64,000 nucleotides of DNA, taken from positions 186,001 to 250,000 of the forward strand of contig JACKAP010000004.1 of NCBI GenBank assembly GCA_020635015.1. The letters run 5' to 3'. Each line of letters begins with the position of its first letter. Position 1 is the stretch's first letter. Under the pieces are notes generated by a model, which was not told where the DNA came from, searched no databases, and saw only the letters and a program-made list of their open reading frames with translations. This DNA is from Calditrichia bacterium. GTDB lineage: Bacteria; Calditrichota; Calditrichia; RBG-13-44-9; J075. This document shows, piece after piece, positions 35,499-43,903 of the stretch. The position numbers and the translations under genes were made by a program.

Positions 35499-36395
35499 TC
35501 ACTTCCGCAGCGCCGCTTTAGAAAAGCGGTATTCCGGAATATCTACATCATACTCGATCTCGTCGATCCACAGTTCGGTGCCTTCCCCGTTTTTCAGCAC
35601 GTCTTTGAAGCGGATGTGCTTCACTACCCAGCGGTCCTGCTGGTACATCACCTCCAGTATTTCGGTGGTCTTGAGCAGCTTGCCGCTCTTGGCGAAGCGT
35701 TCTTCCCGGAGGGGGAGATAGCGCTCTTTATCAACCCAGATCTTGCGGGAATGGTAAGCTACATCGGCATTGCGGGCGGTCAGTGACAGCACCCAGCAGG
35801 CGCGATCACCGATCGGTTCTGCTCCCACTACTTCCGCATCGTACATTTTGCTCAGCTCGGGATCTTCCATATAATCCTCATAGGAAAGGTCCGAGCCCAT
35901 CACCGACTGGCGCAGCATGTGCCCGGCAATCTTGATGATGCGGTCGGTGGAGGGGGAGTAGGTCCAGAGCTCGTCTTCCAGCTTGAGCATCTTGGTGCCC
36001 TGGTCGCGGGGCGGGGCGAGGTATTCGGTGAAGGATTTCTTCATTCCCTGCACCCAGGACCGGGCGGTGATGGTGCGGCTGGCCCGGCGACCGTGAATGA
36101 TCATCCGCGAAGTCGACACCCGGTTAGCGGCGCGGATGTTCTGGTCAATGTTCGCCAGGATCTCGCTGCCGGAGGGGGTCTGGGCATTCAGCGCTGCGCT
36201 GAGAACCAGGGCGGCAAAGAATAGCATGGAAATGATCTGGCGTGGCCTGCGGACGCAGTCTAATGGTAAATGCTTAATGCTTAGTGGTAAATGCTCATTT
36301 AAATATTTTTTATTGCCGCCATAAAATTTTGCTAGAAACACAAATTTTAGGGCTGATGCAGTGCGGATGTGTGCGTCGGAGGAGTGTCTTTTCAT
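35499..36395 (-). CDS. LolA-like outer-membrane lipoprotein-sorting protein
   Basis: The domain runs from a signal helix (MLFFAALVLSAALNAQ, Met at 36227) through GSEILANIDQNIRAANRVST, FTEYLAPPRDQGTKMLKLED, LWTYSPSTDRIIKIAGHMLR and VDKERYLPLREERFAKSGKL: a LolA/LolB-like half-barrel (COG2834 type). ATG at 36395 overlaps the permease stop (ATGA) and has AAGGAAC upstream, so translation probably starts there, giving a 56-residue lead that includes a heptamer repeat (36265-36298); ATG 36227 is the alternative but has no ribosome-binding site. With the ABC genes it suggests movement of lipoproteins or lipids to the outer membrane. Confidence 0.75.
   Translation of the reverse strand: MKRHSSDAHIRTASALKFVFLAKFYGGNKKYLNEHLPLSIKHLPLDCVRRPRQIISMLFFAALVLSAALNAQTPSGSEILANIDQNIRAANRVSTSRMIIHGRRASRTITARSWVQGMKKSFTEYLAPPRDQGTKMLKLEDELWTYSPSTDRIIKIAGHMLRQSVMGSDLSYEDYMEDPELSKMYDAEVVGAEPIGDRACWVLSLTARNADVAYHSRKIWVDKERYLPLREERFAKSGKLLKTTEILEVMYQQDRWVVKHIRFKDVLKNGEGTELWIDEIEYDVDIPEYRFSKAALRK
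36265..36298. repeat. TAAATGC heptamer array in the 5' part of the LolA-like gene
   Basis: GGTAAATGCTTAATGCTTAG then TGGTAAATGC: four to five 7-mers of the type also found at 22551-22578. If translated from 36395 it adds EHLPLSIKHLPL to the N-terminal extension. Confidence 0.6.
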
Positions 36396-37666
36396 GTTTC
36401 CAGTTCCTTGAACAGTTGCGAGGTTTGACGTTTGTAGATGCCGATGCCGGAGACCGCCGTTCCCAGCACCGTGGCTAACACACCGGGTAGAAAGCCGATA
36501 ATGTAGCTGAGTGGGGTGATGCGGGCGCGAAGCACGCTGGAGAACATCATCGAGGAGTTTTTGATCAGTGATCCGATGTCGATGCCCTGATGCTGCAGGT
36601 AGTAGGAAACCGCCAGCCCCAGGGCGGTGCCGAGCAGCGAGCCGAGAATTCCCAGGATCACCGACTCGTAGAGCATCGAGCGGTAGAGATGTCCGCGGTC
36701 TTCCCCGATGGCCAGGCGCACCCCGATCTCCCCATAGCGGCGCAGGCTGCCCATCAGCCCGGCGTTCCAGAGCACGATGAACATCACCAGCAGGAATATC
36801 GTGATGATCCCACCCAGGGCCCAACTGAGCACATCAATCAGGCTGGCAAGGTTGTTCTGCTCGCGCAGGGTTTTCATCAGGGGGGAGAATTCATCATCCG
36901 GATCACTATAGTGGCGGTTGAAGTCGGCGGCAATTTCTCCGGCGCGGGTCTGGTTATATTGAAAATCGCGGAAAAAACCCAGGATCTCTCCTGCTGCATC
37001 TTCCATATCCAGCGCCTTGCGGATATCGTGAATATCGGCGATCATCGCCCCCCGGTCCATCGCCACCACTCCGAAGCGGATGGTGCCGGCAATGGTAAAA
37101 TTATACCAGGCCATGCTGCCGTACATCGTCACGCTGAGCAGGGTGGCGGTATCGCCCGGCTCGATGCCCAGCTTACGGGAAAAATCCTCGCTGATCAGGA
37201 TCTCCCCGGGAAATTGGGGCAGCCGCCCCCGCACCAGGGCTTGCTCCAGGTTGAGCAGCTTCGGCTCCGGGCTGGCCGGATTGAAGAGGTCGACCGCAGT
37301 GCCGAAGACCGGCCCCTGGGCGCGGGTCTCGCCGCTGCTGTCGGGCAAGTCGAGCAAGCCCCCGAAGCGGATGCGCGGGGTCCAGATCATCTCCGGAAAT
37401 TCACCGGCTGCGGCGGCGATCAGGGAATCCGCGCCCAGCAGCGCCAGATCGTTAGGCATCTGCTGGGCTTCCGCAGCATAGGCGCGGGTGGTGATCTTGC
37501 TGTGACCGGTCATAAAGTTGGCGCTGGACTGGATCATATTGTCAAGCATCCCGCTGAGCCAGGTTTGCAGGATGACCGTCAGTGCCACGCCGACGATAAT
37601 CACGATCAGCGGGAAGAGGCTGCGTGAGCGGTCGCGCAGAATGCCCAATAGCAGAAAACGGATCAT
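36392..37666 (-). CDS. ABC transporter permease (FtsX/MacB-LolC type)
   Basis: 424 residues with the MacB/LolC topology: one N-terminal TM helix (LFPLIVIIVGVALTVIL), a periplasmic domain of about 230 residues, then three C-terminal TM helices (ALGGIITIFLLVMFIVLWNA, VILGILGSLLGTALGLAVSY, IIGFLPGVLATVLGTAVSGI) with the FtsX-type motif SLRRYGEIGVRLAIGEDRGH. It starts with a 4-base overlap of the preceding permease and overlaps the LolA-like gene by 4 bases, indicating translational coupling. With its partner it would form a mechanotransmission ABC complex acting on lipoproteins or periplasmic substrates. Confidence 0.88.
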   Translation of the reverse strand: MIRFLLLGILRDRSRSLFPLIVIIVGVALTVILQTWLSGMLDNMIQSSANFMTGHSKITTRAYAAEAQQMPNDLALLGADSLIAAAAGEFPEMIWTPRIRFGGLLDLPDSSGETRAQGPVFGTAVDLFNPASPEPKLLNLEQALVRGRLPQFPGEILISEDFSRKLGIEPGDTATLLSVTMYGSMAWYNFTIAGTIRFGVVAMDRGAMIADIHDIRKALDMEDAAGEILGFFRDFQYNQTRAGEIAADFNRHYSDPDDEFSPLMKTLREQNNLASLIDVLSWALGGIITIFLLVMFIVLWNAGLMGSLRRYGEIGVRLAIGEDRGHLYRSMLYESVILGILGSLLGTALGLAVSYYLQHQGIDIGSLIKNSSMMFSSVLRARITPLSYIIGFLPGVLATVLGTAVSGIGIYKRQTSQLFKELET

Positions 37667-38835
37667 AGCACCCTCCCGCGCAGCGCCTCGGTTGGTTTCA
37701 GGTTGGCGATCTGCCGGGTGGGCAGGTAGCTGACAACGGTCACCGTCAGCAGCACCAGCAGCAGGCTGCCCAGCACCAGCGCCGGCCCGTAGACCGGGTA
37801 GAGCACCAGGCCGATGGCCATGCCGAAGCCCTCAGAGGATTGGGGCAGGGGAATGCCGGTAGATGCTAAATATCCAAGCAACGGTATTCCGTAGATTGCC
37901 CCGACCACTACTGCGAGGATGCCGTGCAGGCCACCCTCCAGGGTGAAGAGCCGGATCACCCCGCTGCGGGTCATGCCCAATGCGATCAGGGTGCCGATCT
38001 CCTTGCGGCGGCGGAATACCGAGAGAATCTGGGTGTCGAAGATCGCCACCAGGGCCAGGAAGAGCAGGATGGTGTTGAGGATGCCGGCGGCGATCTTACG
38101 GAAGCGCACGATCTCCCGCACATCACGCAGCAGGAAGTTGAGATCCTTGAAATCCCAGTCATGGAAGTTCGCCGGAGGCGAGGTGTTTTTCGCCAGGGTG
38201 ATGAGAGTCGCTTCCCCGGGCATCGCCGCCATCCGGCGCAAGGTATCCAGGGGCAGCCAGACCTGACCCTGGTCGACGGTCTGCACGCTGGTGTTCATGA
38301 TCTGCACCACCAGGGCATCACGGGCGTCGAAGGTGCCGTGAGCGTCGCGCCAGCGAATGGTCAAAGGATCGCCCACTTTTAAACCGGTGCTCTCCGCCAT
38401 GCGGCTGCCGAGCAGCACCGGAATGGTGCCGGCATGGTTGGCCAGCTCGGCGGTGGGCAGGTCCAGGATTTGTTGTCGCGGGTCAATCCCTTTCAGCAGT
38501 ACCGGCATCATCCGCCCGCCGGGGTAGATGGTGCCCTGGCTGACCAGCACCGCTGTTGCTTTACCCTCAGCAATCAAACGTTGTAATTCCGGCGGCAGGG
38601 GGGCATGGGCATCTTCTAAGGTGAGCGGATCGAACGGATCGTAATTTGCGTGCCAGTACTGCCCCCCGCCCAGTTCGCTGTCGATCATCGAGCGGCTGGC
38701 CTGCTCGATGATGCCCTGATTAACCCCCTGCATCAGGATGATCGCCACGAAGGCCAGGGAGAGCACGAAGACATTCAGCCAGGTGCGCAAGCCGGCGCGG
38801 ATCAGGTTGCGCAGGGCCAGTTGAAAGATAATCAT
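37663..38835 (-). CDS. ABC transporter permease (FtsX/MacB-LolE type)
   Basis: 390 residues, same topology as the next gene: N-terminal TM (LRTWLNVFVLSLAFVAIILM), periplasmic domain, and three C-terminal helices (ILNTILLFLALVAIFDTQIL, LHGILAVVVGAIYGIPLLGY, ALVLGSLLLVLLTVTVVSYL) with the motif FRRRKEIGTLIALGMTRSGV. It overlaps both neighbours by 4 bases. Two different permeases with one ATPase match the LolCDE layout. Confidence 0.88.
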   Translation of the reverse strand: MIIFQLALRNLIRAGLRTWLNVFVLSLAFVAIILMQGVNQGIIEQASRSMIDSELGGGQYWHANYDPFDPLTLEDAHAPLPPELQRLIAEGKATAVLVSQGTIYPGGRMMPVLLKGIDPRQQILDLPTAELANHAGTIPVLLGSRMAESTGLKVGDPLTIRWRDAHGTFDARDALVVQIMNTSVQTVDQGQVWLPLDTLRRMAAMPGEATLITLAKNTSPPANFHDWDFKDLNFLLRDVREIVRFRKIAAGILNTILLFLALVAIFDTQILSVFRRRKEIGTLIALGMTRSGVIRLFTLEGGLHGILAVVVGAIYGIPLLGYLASTGIPLPQSSEGFGMAIGLVLYPVYGPALVLGSLLLVLLTVTVVSYLPTRQIANLKPTEALRGRVL

Positions 38836-39545
38836 GATCCGGCCCTCTCGGTAGTAAAGGTCTCATCGCTCGCTACCCGCCCGTCATCCAGGGTGATCTT
38901 GCGGCGGAGATATTGGATCACTTTCTCGTCGTGGGTGGAGAAGATGAAGGTGGTCTGCAGTTCGCGGTTGAGCCGTTCCATGATCTGCAGGATGTTGTGA
39001 GAATTCTGCGCGTCGAGGTTGGCGGTCGGCTCGTCGGCAAGCATGATCGAGGGGCGCTTGACCATTGCCCGGGCGATTGCTACCCGCTGACTCTGCCCTC
39101 CGGAGAGCTGGCTGGGGCGGGATTTGGCTTTGTCGGTCAGCCCCACCCATTCCAGCGATTCCCACACCGCCTTCTTGCGCTGGCTTTCCGGAATGCGCTG
39201 CAGCAGCAGGGGGAATTCCACATTTTCGAAGGCGGTGTAGACCGGCAGCAGGTTGAAGGTCTGGAAGATGAAGCCAATATGGCGGTTGCGCAGGCGGGCG
39301 GCGGCCTTGTGGCCGATTTTCTCGATCGCTTCGCCCAGCACCAGCACCTCTCCCTCGCTGGGCACATCCAGCGAGCCGATGATGTTTAACAGGGTGGTCT
39401 TGCCGGAACCGCTTGGCCCCACCAGCCCGGCGAACTCACCCTTGCGGAATTGCAAGTTCACCTGGTCCAGCGCCACGACCGCATCTTCTCCCATGGGAAA
39501 GCGCTTGGTGAGATTGTTGGTGGAAATCAGGATGGAGTTCTGCAT
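38832..39545 (-). CDS. ABC transporter ATPase (LolD/MacB type)
   Basis: 237 residues with Walker A GPSGSGKTT (43-51), Q-loop Gln95, signature LSGGQ (147-151), Walker B IMLADEPTANLD (167-178) and the switch His in FSTHDEKV. The LolD/MacB subfamily mark is GFIFQTFNLLP. It powers the two coupled permeases. The first of the four coupled genes 39545 to 35499. Confidence 0.92.
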   Translation of the reverse strand: MQNSILISTNNLTKRFPMGEDAVVALDQVNLQFRKGEFAGLVGPSGSGKTTLLNIIGSLDVPSEGEVLVLGEAIEKIGHKAAARLRNRHIGFIFQTFNLLPVYTAFENVEFPLLLQRIPESQRKKAVWESLEWVGLTDKAKSRPSQLSGGQSQRVAIARAMVKRPSIMLADEPTANLDAQNSHNILQIMERLNRELQTTFIFSTHDEKVIQYLRRKITLDDGRVASDETFTTERAGS

Positions 39546-39555
39546 GGTAACCTTT

Positions 39556-39625
39556 GGTTAAAGGGTAAAGGATAAATTGGCTTGCTGGACGCTGCACCAA
39601 TTTATCCTTTATCCTTCATCCTTAC
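39556..39625. repeat. GGATAAA heptamer hairpin
   Basis: Left arm GGTTAAAGGGTAAAGGATAA (39556-39575) plus ATTGG, right arm CCAATTTATCCTTTATCC and TTCATCC (39597-39625), 16 bases apart. It sits in the 90-base gap before the ABC ATPase start. The same heptamer is found at 43729-43795. Confidence 0.7.
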
Positions 39626-39635
39626 TCCTTGTCTT

Positions 39636-40784
39636 TCAGTGATTCAGCACCAGCATCACCTGCAGCCCGGTTCCGCGATTTATGTTCTCCGTAAGACTTC
39701 CCGGGAACAATGCCGTGCTGCTTTGCTTTGGATTCCAGAACAGGTTGAGGTAGAACTGCCAGTGATCGTAGCTGCGTGACCAACTGGCGAAACGGGAAAA
39801 TTGATTGCTGTCCCAGTCGTAGTAAACGATTGCCTGCAGACGGTCTAACAGGCCGAAGCTGTAGTCGCCCCAAATCGCCGAAAAGTGGCGGACCTCCTCC
39901 CGCCCGAATGGCGTGTCACCCTGGGTCAGTTGCAGGTGCTCGCCAAGCATGTGCAGTCCGTTGCCCAGAGGGAAGGTGTAATCGGCACCGATCGTGGTGA
40001 AATGGCGGTAAGGGTAGGGAAGAATACCGCCTTCCTGGTGCAGCAAGGTGGTCTCGAACCACAGCCCAATCTCCAGGTCCCACTTGCCGTCCAGGGCGAA
40101 GCGGTTCTCCGGCACCAGCGGGTCGCGAATAATAAAACCAGGCAGGGTCAGGGCGCTCAGATCGGCCTGCCGGTGGTGGAAGGTAGCGGCAATCTCTCCC
40201 GGCCCCATTGGGAGTTGTATCCGGCCGCCATATTCCGGCTGCTTCGGATCGGAGGGGATGAATTCCCAACCTTTGGCCTCGTCGTTGCCGTAGAGTCCCC
40301 ATGCCCAGATGTTGGCATTGTTGAGAAAATAATAGCGCCCCAGCAGGGCGTAAACTCCATTGGTGACGGCGAGGGGATCGCGCGGGTCGATGCGGTCGAA
40401 CCACATCAAGGGGCGCAGGATCATGGCCGCGCCGAAATTAATCTTCTGCAGCCCGGCACGCAACTCGAAGCGCTCGCCGGAAAAGCGCAGCCACAGGCGG
40501 TAGGCCTTGACATCGGATTCCCGCACTGCATCATCCGGAAATTCGTAGCTGCCGCTGCCGAAAAAATTCAGGGAAATTTCGCTGTCCAGCCGGTACCGGT
40601 CGTTCACCGAACCGCCCAGGGAGAGCGCCGGCAGGTAGCGGAATCCGAAGGTGCTCTGGGAAAGCGCGTCTTTATCGAAAAAATTCCAACCGGAAAGCTG
40701 TCCTTGCCAGTGCGCCGGCTGTGCCGGAAGGAGAGCGGTGAACAGAAGCAGTATGCCAATGATAATTCCCGAATAATTTTGCAT
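39636..40784 (-). CDS. Outer-membrane beta-barrel protein (porin-like)
   Basis: ATG at 40784 has AAGG 8 bases upstream and begins a signal peptide (MQNYSGIIIGILLLFTALLPA); an earlier ATG at 40844 lies near a repeat. 382 residues of alternating amphipathic strands rich in aromatics (FELRAGLQKINFGAAMILRP, HWQFYLNLFWNPK), ending VMLVLNH. The pattern RAGLQKINFG ... MWFDRIDPRDPL resembles the conserved strand-turn of Alginate-export/porin-like barrels. The substrate is unknown. Co-orientation with the Lol-like ABC genes, 90 bases away, suggests one transcription unit. Confidence 0.68.
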   Translation of the reverse strand: MQNYSGIIIGILLLFTALLPAQPAHWQGQLSGWNFFDKDALSQSTFGFRYLPALSLGGSVNDRYRLDSEISLNFFGSGSYEFPDDAVRESDVKAYRLWLRFSGERFELRAGLQKINFGAAMILRPLMWFDRIDPRDPLAVTNGVYALLGRYYFLNNANIWAWGLYGNDEAKGWEFIPSDPKQPEYGGRIQLPMGPGEIAATFHHRQADLSALTLPGFIIRDPLVPENRFALDGKWDLEIGLWFETTLLHQEGGILPYPYRHFTTIGADYTFPLGNGLHMLGEHLQLTQGDTPFGREEVRHFSAIWGDYSFGLLDRLQAIVYYDWDSNQFSRFASWSRSYDHWQFYLNLFWNPKQSSTALFPGSLTENINRGTGLQVMLVLNH

Positions 40785-40839
40785 ACACGAGACCTTATGC
40801 CGGTGATTCATATATCTAAAGTGTTCATTAACTAAGTTA

Positions 40840-40866
40840 GCCACAGAGCCACAGAGATCACAGAGA
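40840..40866. repeat. Half copy of the CTCTGTGGC element
   Basis: GCCACAGAGCCACAGAGATC then ACAGAG: the left arm only, without the inverted partner. The divergent 40785-41120 gap holds this, the hairpin at 40912 and the heptamers at 41085, and must contain both promoters. Confidence 0.6.
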
Positions 40867-40911
40867 TTTTTAGAGTAGTACTACATTGTTTAAGAAGTTT
40901 TTTGCAGTTAT

Positions 40912-40980
40912 AGATTTCTCACAAACAACGTTCGAAATGACGAGGGCTCTGTCATTCCGAACGTTGTTTGTGAGAAATCT
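40912..40980. repeat. 30-bp near-perfect hairpin, AGATTTCTC family
   Basis: Left arm 40912-40941 begins AGATTTCTCACAAACAACG; right arm 40951-40980 is its inverse with one mismatch; the spacer is 9 bases. Related to 733-799. Lies between divergent genes, so it is not a simple terminator. Confidence 0.75.
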
Positions 40981-41084
40981 ATAACATTAGAAGACTTAAT
41001 TTATTCTCGATTTAGTTTTTACCCCCCTATTTGATAGATGGTTGGAAATCGCTAAATTAAACGCTGATCAAGATGACCATATAC

Positions 41085-41110
41085 TATTTACCATTCACCA
41101 TTTACCATTC
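41085..41110. repeat. TTTACCA heptamer array before the GH109-like gene
   Basis: TTTACCA, TTCACCA, TTTACCA, TTCGTGA in series, ending about 10 bases before the start codon and touching the ribosome-binding region (GTGAGGGG). Confidence 0.6.
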
Positions 41111-41120
41111 GTGAGGGGTT

Positions 41121-42458
41121 ATGAAAAAAGTCAATCGGCGGGAATTTATCAAGACATCGGCTGCAGTGGCGGCCGGGGTATCGTTGCTGCCATCCGGGAT
41201 AATTCTGGGGCGGGACGACCGAAAAGTTCGGCTGGGGTTCATCGGGGTCGGTTTGCGGGGCACCAGCCATTTGGAGCTGGCCCTGGCGCGCAAGGATGTG
41301 GAGGTGAAGGCAGTGTGCGATATTCGCAAAGCCGCCACTGATAACGCGGTGAAATTGGTGACGGATGCCGGGCAGAAGAAACCGGCGGTGTATTTGAACG
41401 GCGAAGAGGATTATCGTAATCTGGTGACCCGGGAGGATATTGACGGCGTGATCATCTCCACGCCCTGGGTGTGGCATGCCCCGATGGCGATTGCGGCGAT
41501 GAAGGCCGGCAAATATGCCGGGGTGGAAGTGCCGGCGGCGCTGACCGAGGAGGAATGCTGGGATCTGGTGCACACCTCGGAAGAAACCGGCATGCCCTGC
41601 ATGATCCTGGAAAATGTCTGCTACCGCCGTGACGTGATGGCGGTGTACAACATGGTGCGCCAGGGGATTTTCGGCGAGCTGATGCACTGCCACTGCGGCT
41701 ATCAGCACGATCTGCGCAACATCAAGTTTCAGCCCGGAGCGGAATTCGGCGAGAAGGGGCAGGGAGAGGCAGTATGGCGCACCGAGCATTCCATCAAGCG
41801 CAACGGCGATCTCTATCCGACCCACGGCGCCGGCCCGGTAGCGAAGATGCTTGACATTAACACCGGTAACCGTTTTGTGACGCTGACGTCGATGGCCACC
41901 AAATCGCGCGGTCTCCATAATTACGTTCTGGCGCAGGGCGGGGAGGATCATCCCAATGCGAAAATCAAGTTTGCATTGGGTGATATTGTAACCACCATGA
42001 TCAAGTGCGCCAACGGAGAGACGGTACTGATCAGTCACGACACCAACCTGCCCCGCCCTTATTCTCTCAATTTCCGGGTGCAGGGTACCAACGGGTTATG
42101 GATGGACGATTTCGATTCGATCTATCTGGAAGGGGTTAGCCCGGAGCCGCATCGCTGGGAGTCCTTCGAAAAGTACCAGGAGCAATACGATCATCCGCTC
42201 TGGAAAAAGTACGAGAGTGACAGCGAAGGCGCCGGGCACGGCGGGATGGATTTCTTTGTGCTGCATGCGTTCATCGAATCGATCAAGCGCAAAGTGCCGA
42301 CGCCGATCGATGTTTACGATGCCGCCGCCTGGAGCGTGCTCGTGCCGCTATCCGAGCAATCGGTGGCCCAGGGCGGAGCGCCGATGGCCATCCCGGATTT
42401 CACCGGCGGACGCTGGGTGTGGCGGAAGTCGGATTTTGCGCTGGATGATCAATACTAA
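41121..42458 (+). CDS. Gfo/Idh/MocA oxidoreductase, GH109-like
   Basis: 445 residues. A Tat signal (NRREFIKTSAAVAAGVSLLP), an NAD-binding Rossmann fold (VRLGFIGVGLRGTSHLELAL, about 33-52) and the C-terminal substrate domain. Strong GH109 marks: TPWVWHAPMAIAAMKAGKYA, VEVPAALTEEECWDLV, CMILENVCYRRDVMAVYNMV, GYQHDLRN, YPTHGAGPVAKMLDINTGNR. GH109 enzymes use bound NAD to split alpha-N-acetylgalactosaminides by an oxidation-elimination route. Secreted across the inner membrane as a folded protein with cofactor. It may act on another glycoside; the exact substrate is inferred. Next to the galactokinase-like gene. Confidence 0.85.
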   Translation: MKKVNRREFIKTSAAVAAGVSLLPSGIILGRDDRKVRLGFIGVGLRGTSHLELALARKDVEVKAVCDIRKAATDNAVKLVTDAGQKKPAVYLNGEEDYRNLVTREDIDGVIISTPWVWHAPMAIAAMKAGKYAGVEVPAALTEEECWDLVHTSEETGMPCMILENVCYRRDVMAVYNMVRQGIFGELMHCHCGYQHDLRNIKFQPGAEFGEKGQGEAVWRTEHSIKRNGDLYPTHGAGPVAKMLDINTGNRFVTLTSMATKSRGLHNYVLAQGGEDHPNAKIKFALGDIVTTMIKCANGETVLISHDTNLPRPYSLNFRVQGTNGLWMDDFDSIYLEGVSPEPHRWESFEKYQEQYDHPLWKKYESDSEGAGHGGMDFFVLHAFIESIKRKVPTPIDVYDAAAWSVLVPLSEQSVAQGGAPMAIPDFTGGRWVWRKSDFALDDQY

Positions 42459-42465
42459 CTGATAT

Positions 42466-42559
42466 GCCACAGAGTCACAGAGATCACAGAGTTCGCTATC
42501 AGTTGTCAGTCTTTAGTTGTCAGTAATCAGTTCTCTGTGTGCTCCGTGTCTCTGTGGCA
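42466..42559. repeat. CTCTGTGGC palindrome with AGTTGTC heptamers
   Basis: GCCACAGAGTCACAGAG (left), AGTTGTC-type 7-mers in the opposite orientation to the 20368 copy (42497-42530), and CTCTGTGTGCTCCGTGTCTC with TGTGGC (right). An ATCCGTGG half element follows at 42583-42601. A false ATG of the next gene lies inside it. Confidence 0.7.
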
Positions 42560-42622
42560 ATTGTCTTTGAGTATCGCCTATTATTCCGTGTCAATCCGTG
42601 GCAAGTTTATAAAAGGAACGCG

Positions 42623-43705
42623 ATGAGTACTCCTGAATTGATGGTTGTACGTGCCCCCGGACGGATGTGTCTGTTTGGAGAGCATCAGGATTATCTCGGC
42701 CTGCCGGTCATCGCTGCGGCGATCGACCGCTATATCGAGATGCGTGCCCGGCGCAATGGCGGGGATCGATTCCGGATCGAGATGCCGGACATCGGCGCTT
42801 CCCGAGAAATCCAAATCGATGCCCGTTTCCCGATTCTGGAAAAACGTGATTATTTTGCTTCTACTCTGCGGGTGCTGCGCCGCTACGGCTGCATTCCCAC
42901 GGAAGGATACGATGTCGAAATCCGCGGCACCATACCCATCAATGCCGGAGCGTCCAGTTCCAGCGCAGTGGTGGTGGCCTGGGTGCGCCTGTTGCTGGCG
43001 CTGTTTGGCCCGGAGGTAGAGGCGGATGCCCTCACTGTGGCCCGCCTGGCCTATGAGAGCGAAGTGAAAGAACACGGCGAACCAGGGGGGATGATGGATC
43101 ATTACAGTATCAGTCTGGGGAGCGTGATTTTTATCGATACCGCCCGGGAGGATGGGGTGGAAACCCTGGCGGAAAGCCTGGAGGGGCTGGTGCTGGGCGA
43201 TTCCCGTCTTCCCAAGGATACCGTGGGCACCCTGGGCAGCATCAAGCAGAACACCCGGCGCTGTCTGGATCTTTTGTCAAAGGAAATTCCCGGTTTCGAT
43301 CTGAAAGATGTTGCTGAAACTGATTTGCCCGCACTTTTGAAACGGCTTCCTGAAGATATCTCCGGCTATTTTCTGGCGGCGGTGCGCAATCATGCCTGCA
43401 CCTGGCGGGCCTATCGGGAATTCCGGAAAACAATCCCGGATTTGGCTGCAATCGGTGAACTGATGAACCTTCACCATGCCGTGCTGCGCGATCAGTTGAA
43501 ACTGACGGTACCGAAGATAGACGCCATGATCGATGCCGCCCGTTATGCCGGAGCGCTGGGAGCCAAGATCAACGGCTCCGGCGGGGGAGGCAGCATCGTG
43601 GTGCTGGCGCCGGGCCGGGAAGCGGAAGTCGTGGAGGCGCTGCAGCAGGCCGGCGCGCAGGCCTACCCGGTGCAGGTGGCGGAGGGGGTGAGGGTGGATG
43701 CTTGA
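42623..43705 (+). CDS. GHMP kinase, galactokinase-like
   Basis: ATG at 42623 with AAGGAA 5 bases upstream; the longer frame from 42539 runs through a repeat. 360 residues. N-terminal galactokinase-type motif VRAPGRMCLFGEHQDYLGLP, GHMP ATP loop INAGASSSSAVVVAW (about 105-119), and the third motif GALGAKINGSGGGGSIVVLA. Missing from classical GalK is the GRVNLIGEHTDY form; here it is GRMCLFGEHQDY, seen in a divergent sugar-kinase clade. It would phosphorylate galactose or a related sugar in the cytoplasm, entering the Leloir-like route. Its last codons and stop form part of a heptamer palindrome. Confidence 0.85.
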   Translation: MSTPELMVVRAPGRMCLFGEHQDYLGLPVIAAAIDRYIEMRARRNGGDRFRIEMPDIGASREIQIDARFPILEKRDYFASTLRVLRRYGCIPTEGYDVEIRGTIPINAGASSSSAVVVAWVRLLLALFGPEVEADALTVARLAYESEVKEHGEPGGMMDHYSISLGSVIFIDTAREDGVETLAESLEGLVLGDSRLPKDTVGTLGSIKQNTRRCLDLLSKEIPGFDLKDVAETDLPALLKRLPEDISGYFLAAVRNHACTWRAYREFRKTIPDLAAIGELMNLHHAVLRDQLKLTVPKIDAMIDAARYAGALGAKINGSGGGGSIVVLAPGREAEVVEALQQAGAQAYPVQVAEGVRVDA

Positions 43706-43868
43706 TGCTGGATTTTAGATGTTGGATTAATGGATGAAGGATAAAGGATAAAGGGTAAAGGATAAAGGATAAAGGGTAAAGGATGAAGGATCAATGTTTA
43801 TAGAATATGTTTGACTTTACTGATTGAGCTTGTTTCTTTCCAGCATCCAGCATCCAGCATCCAGCATC
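43698..43868. repeat. Composite heptamer palindrome (CCAGCAT arms, GGATAAA core)
   Basis: The left arm (43698-43726) with GATGCTTGATGCTGG is inverted as four CCAGCAT units at 43841-43868. Between them is an array of about eight GGATAAA/GGGTAAA units (43729-43795). The left arm includes the last two codons and stop of the kinase; the right arm ends 36 bases before the symporter start. Confidence 0.75.
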
Positions 43869-43903
43869 TATCAAATCAACCACTAACCAAGGAAAAGCGA
43901 AAC

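Noticed and set aside
36396..36824. N-terminal 143 codons of the longest LolA-like frame
   Set aside because: They overlap the permease coding region out of frame and have no membrane or signal features.
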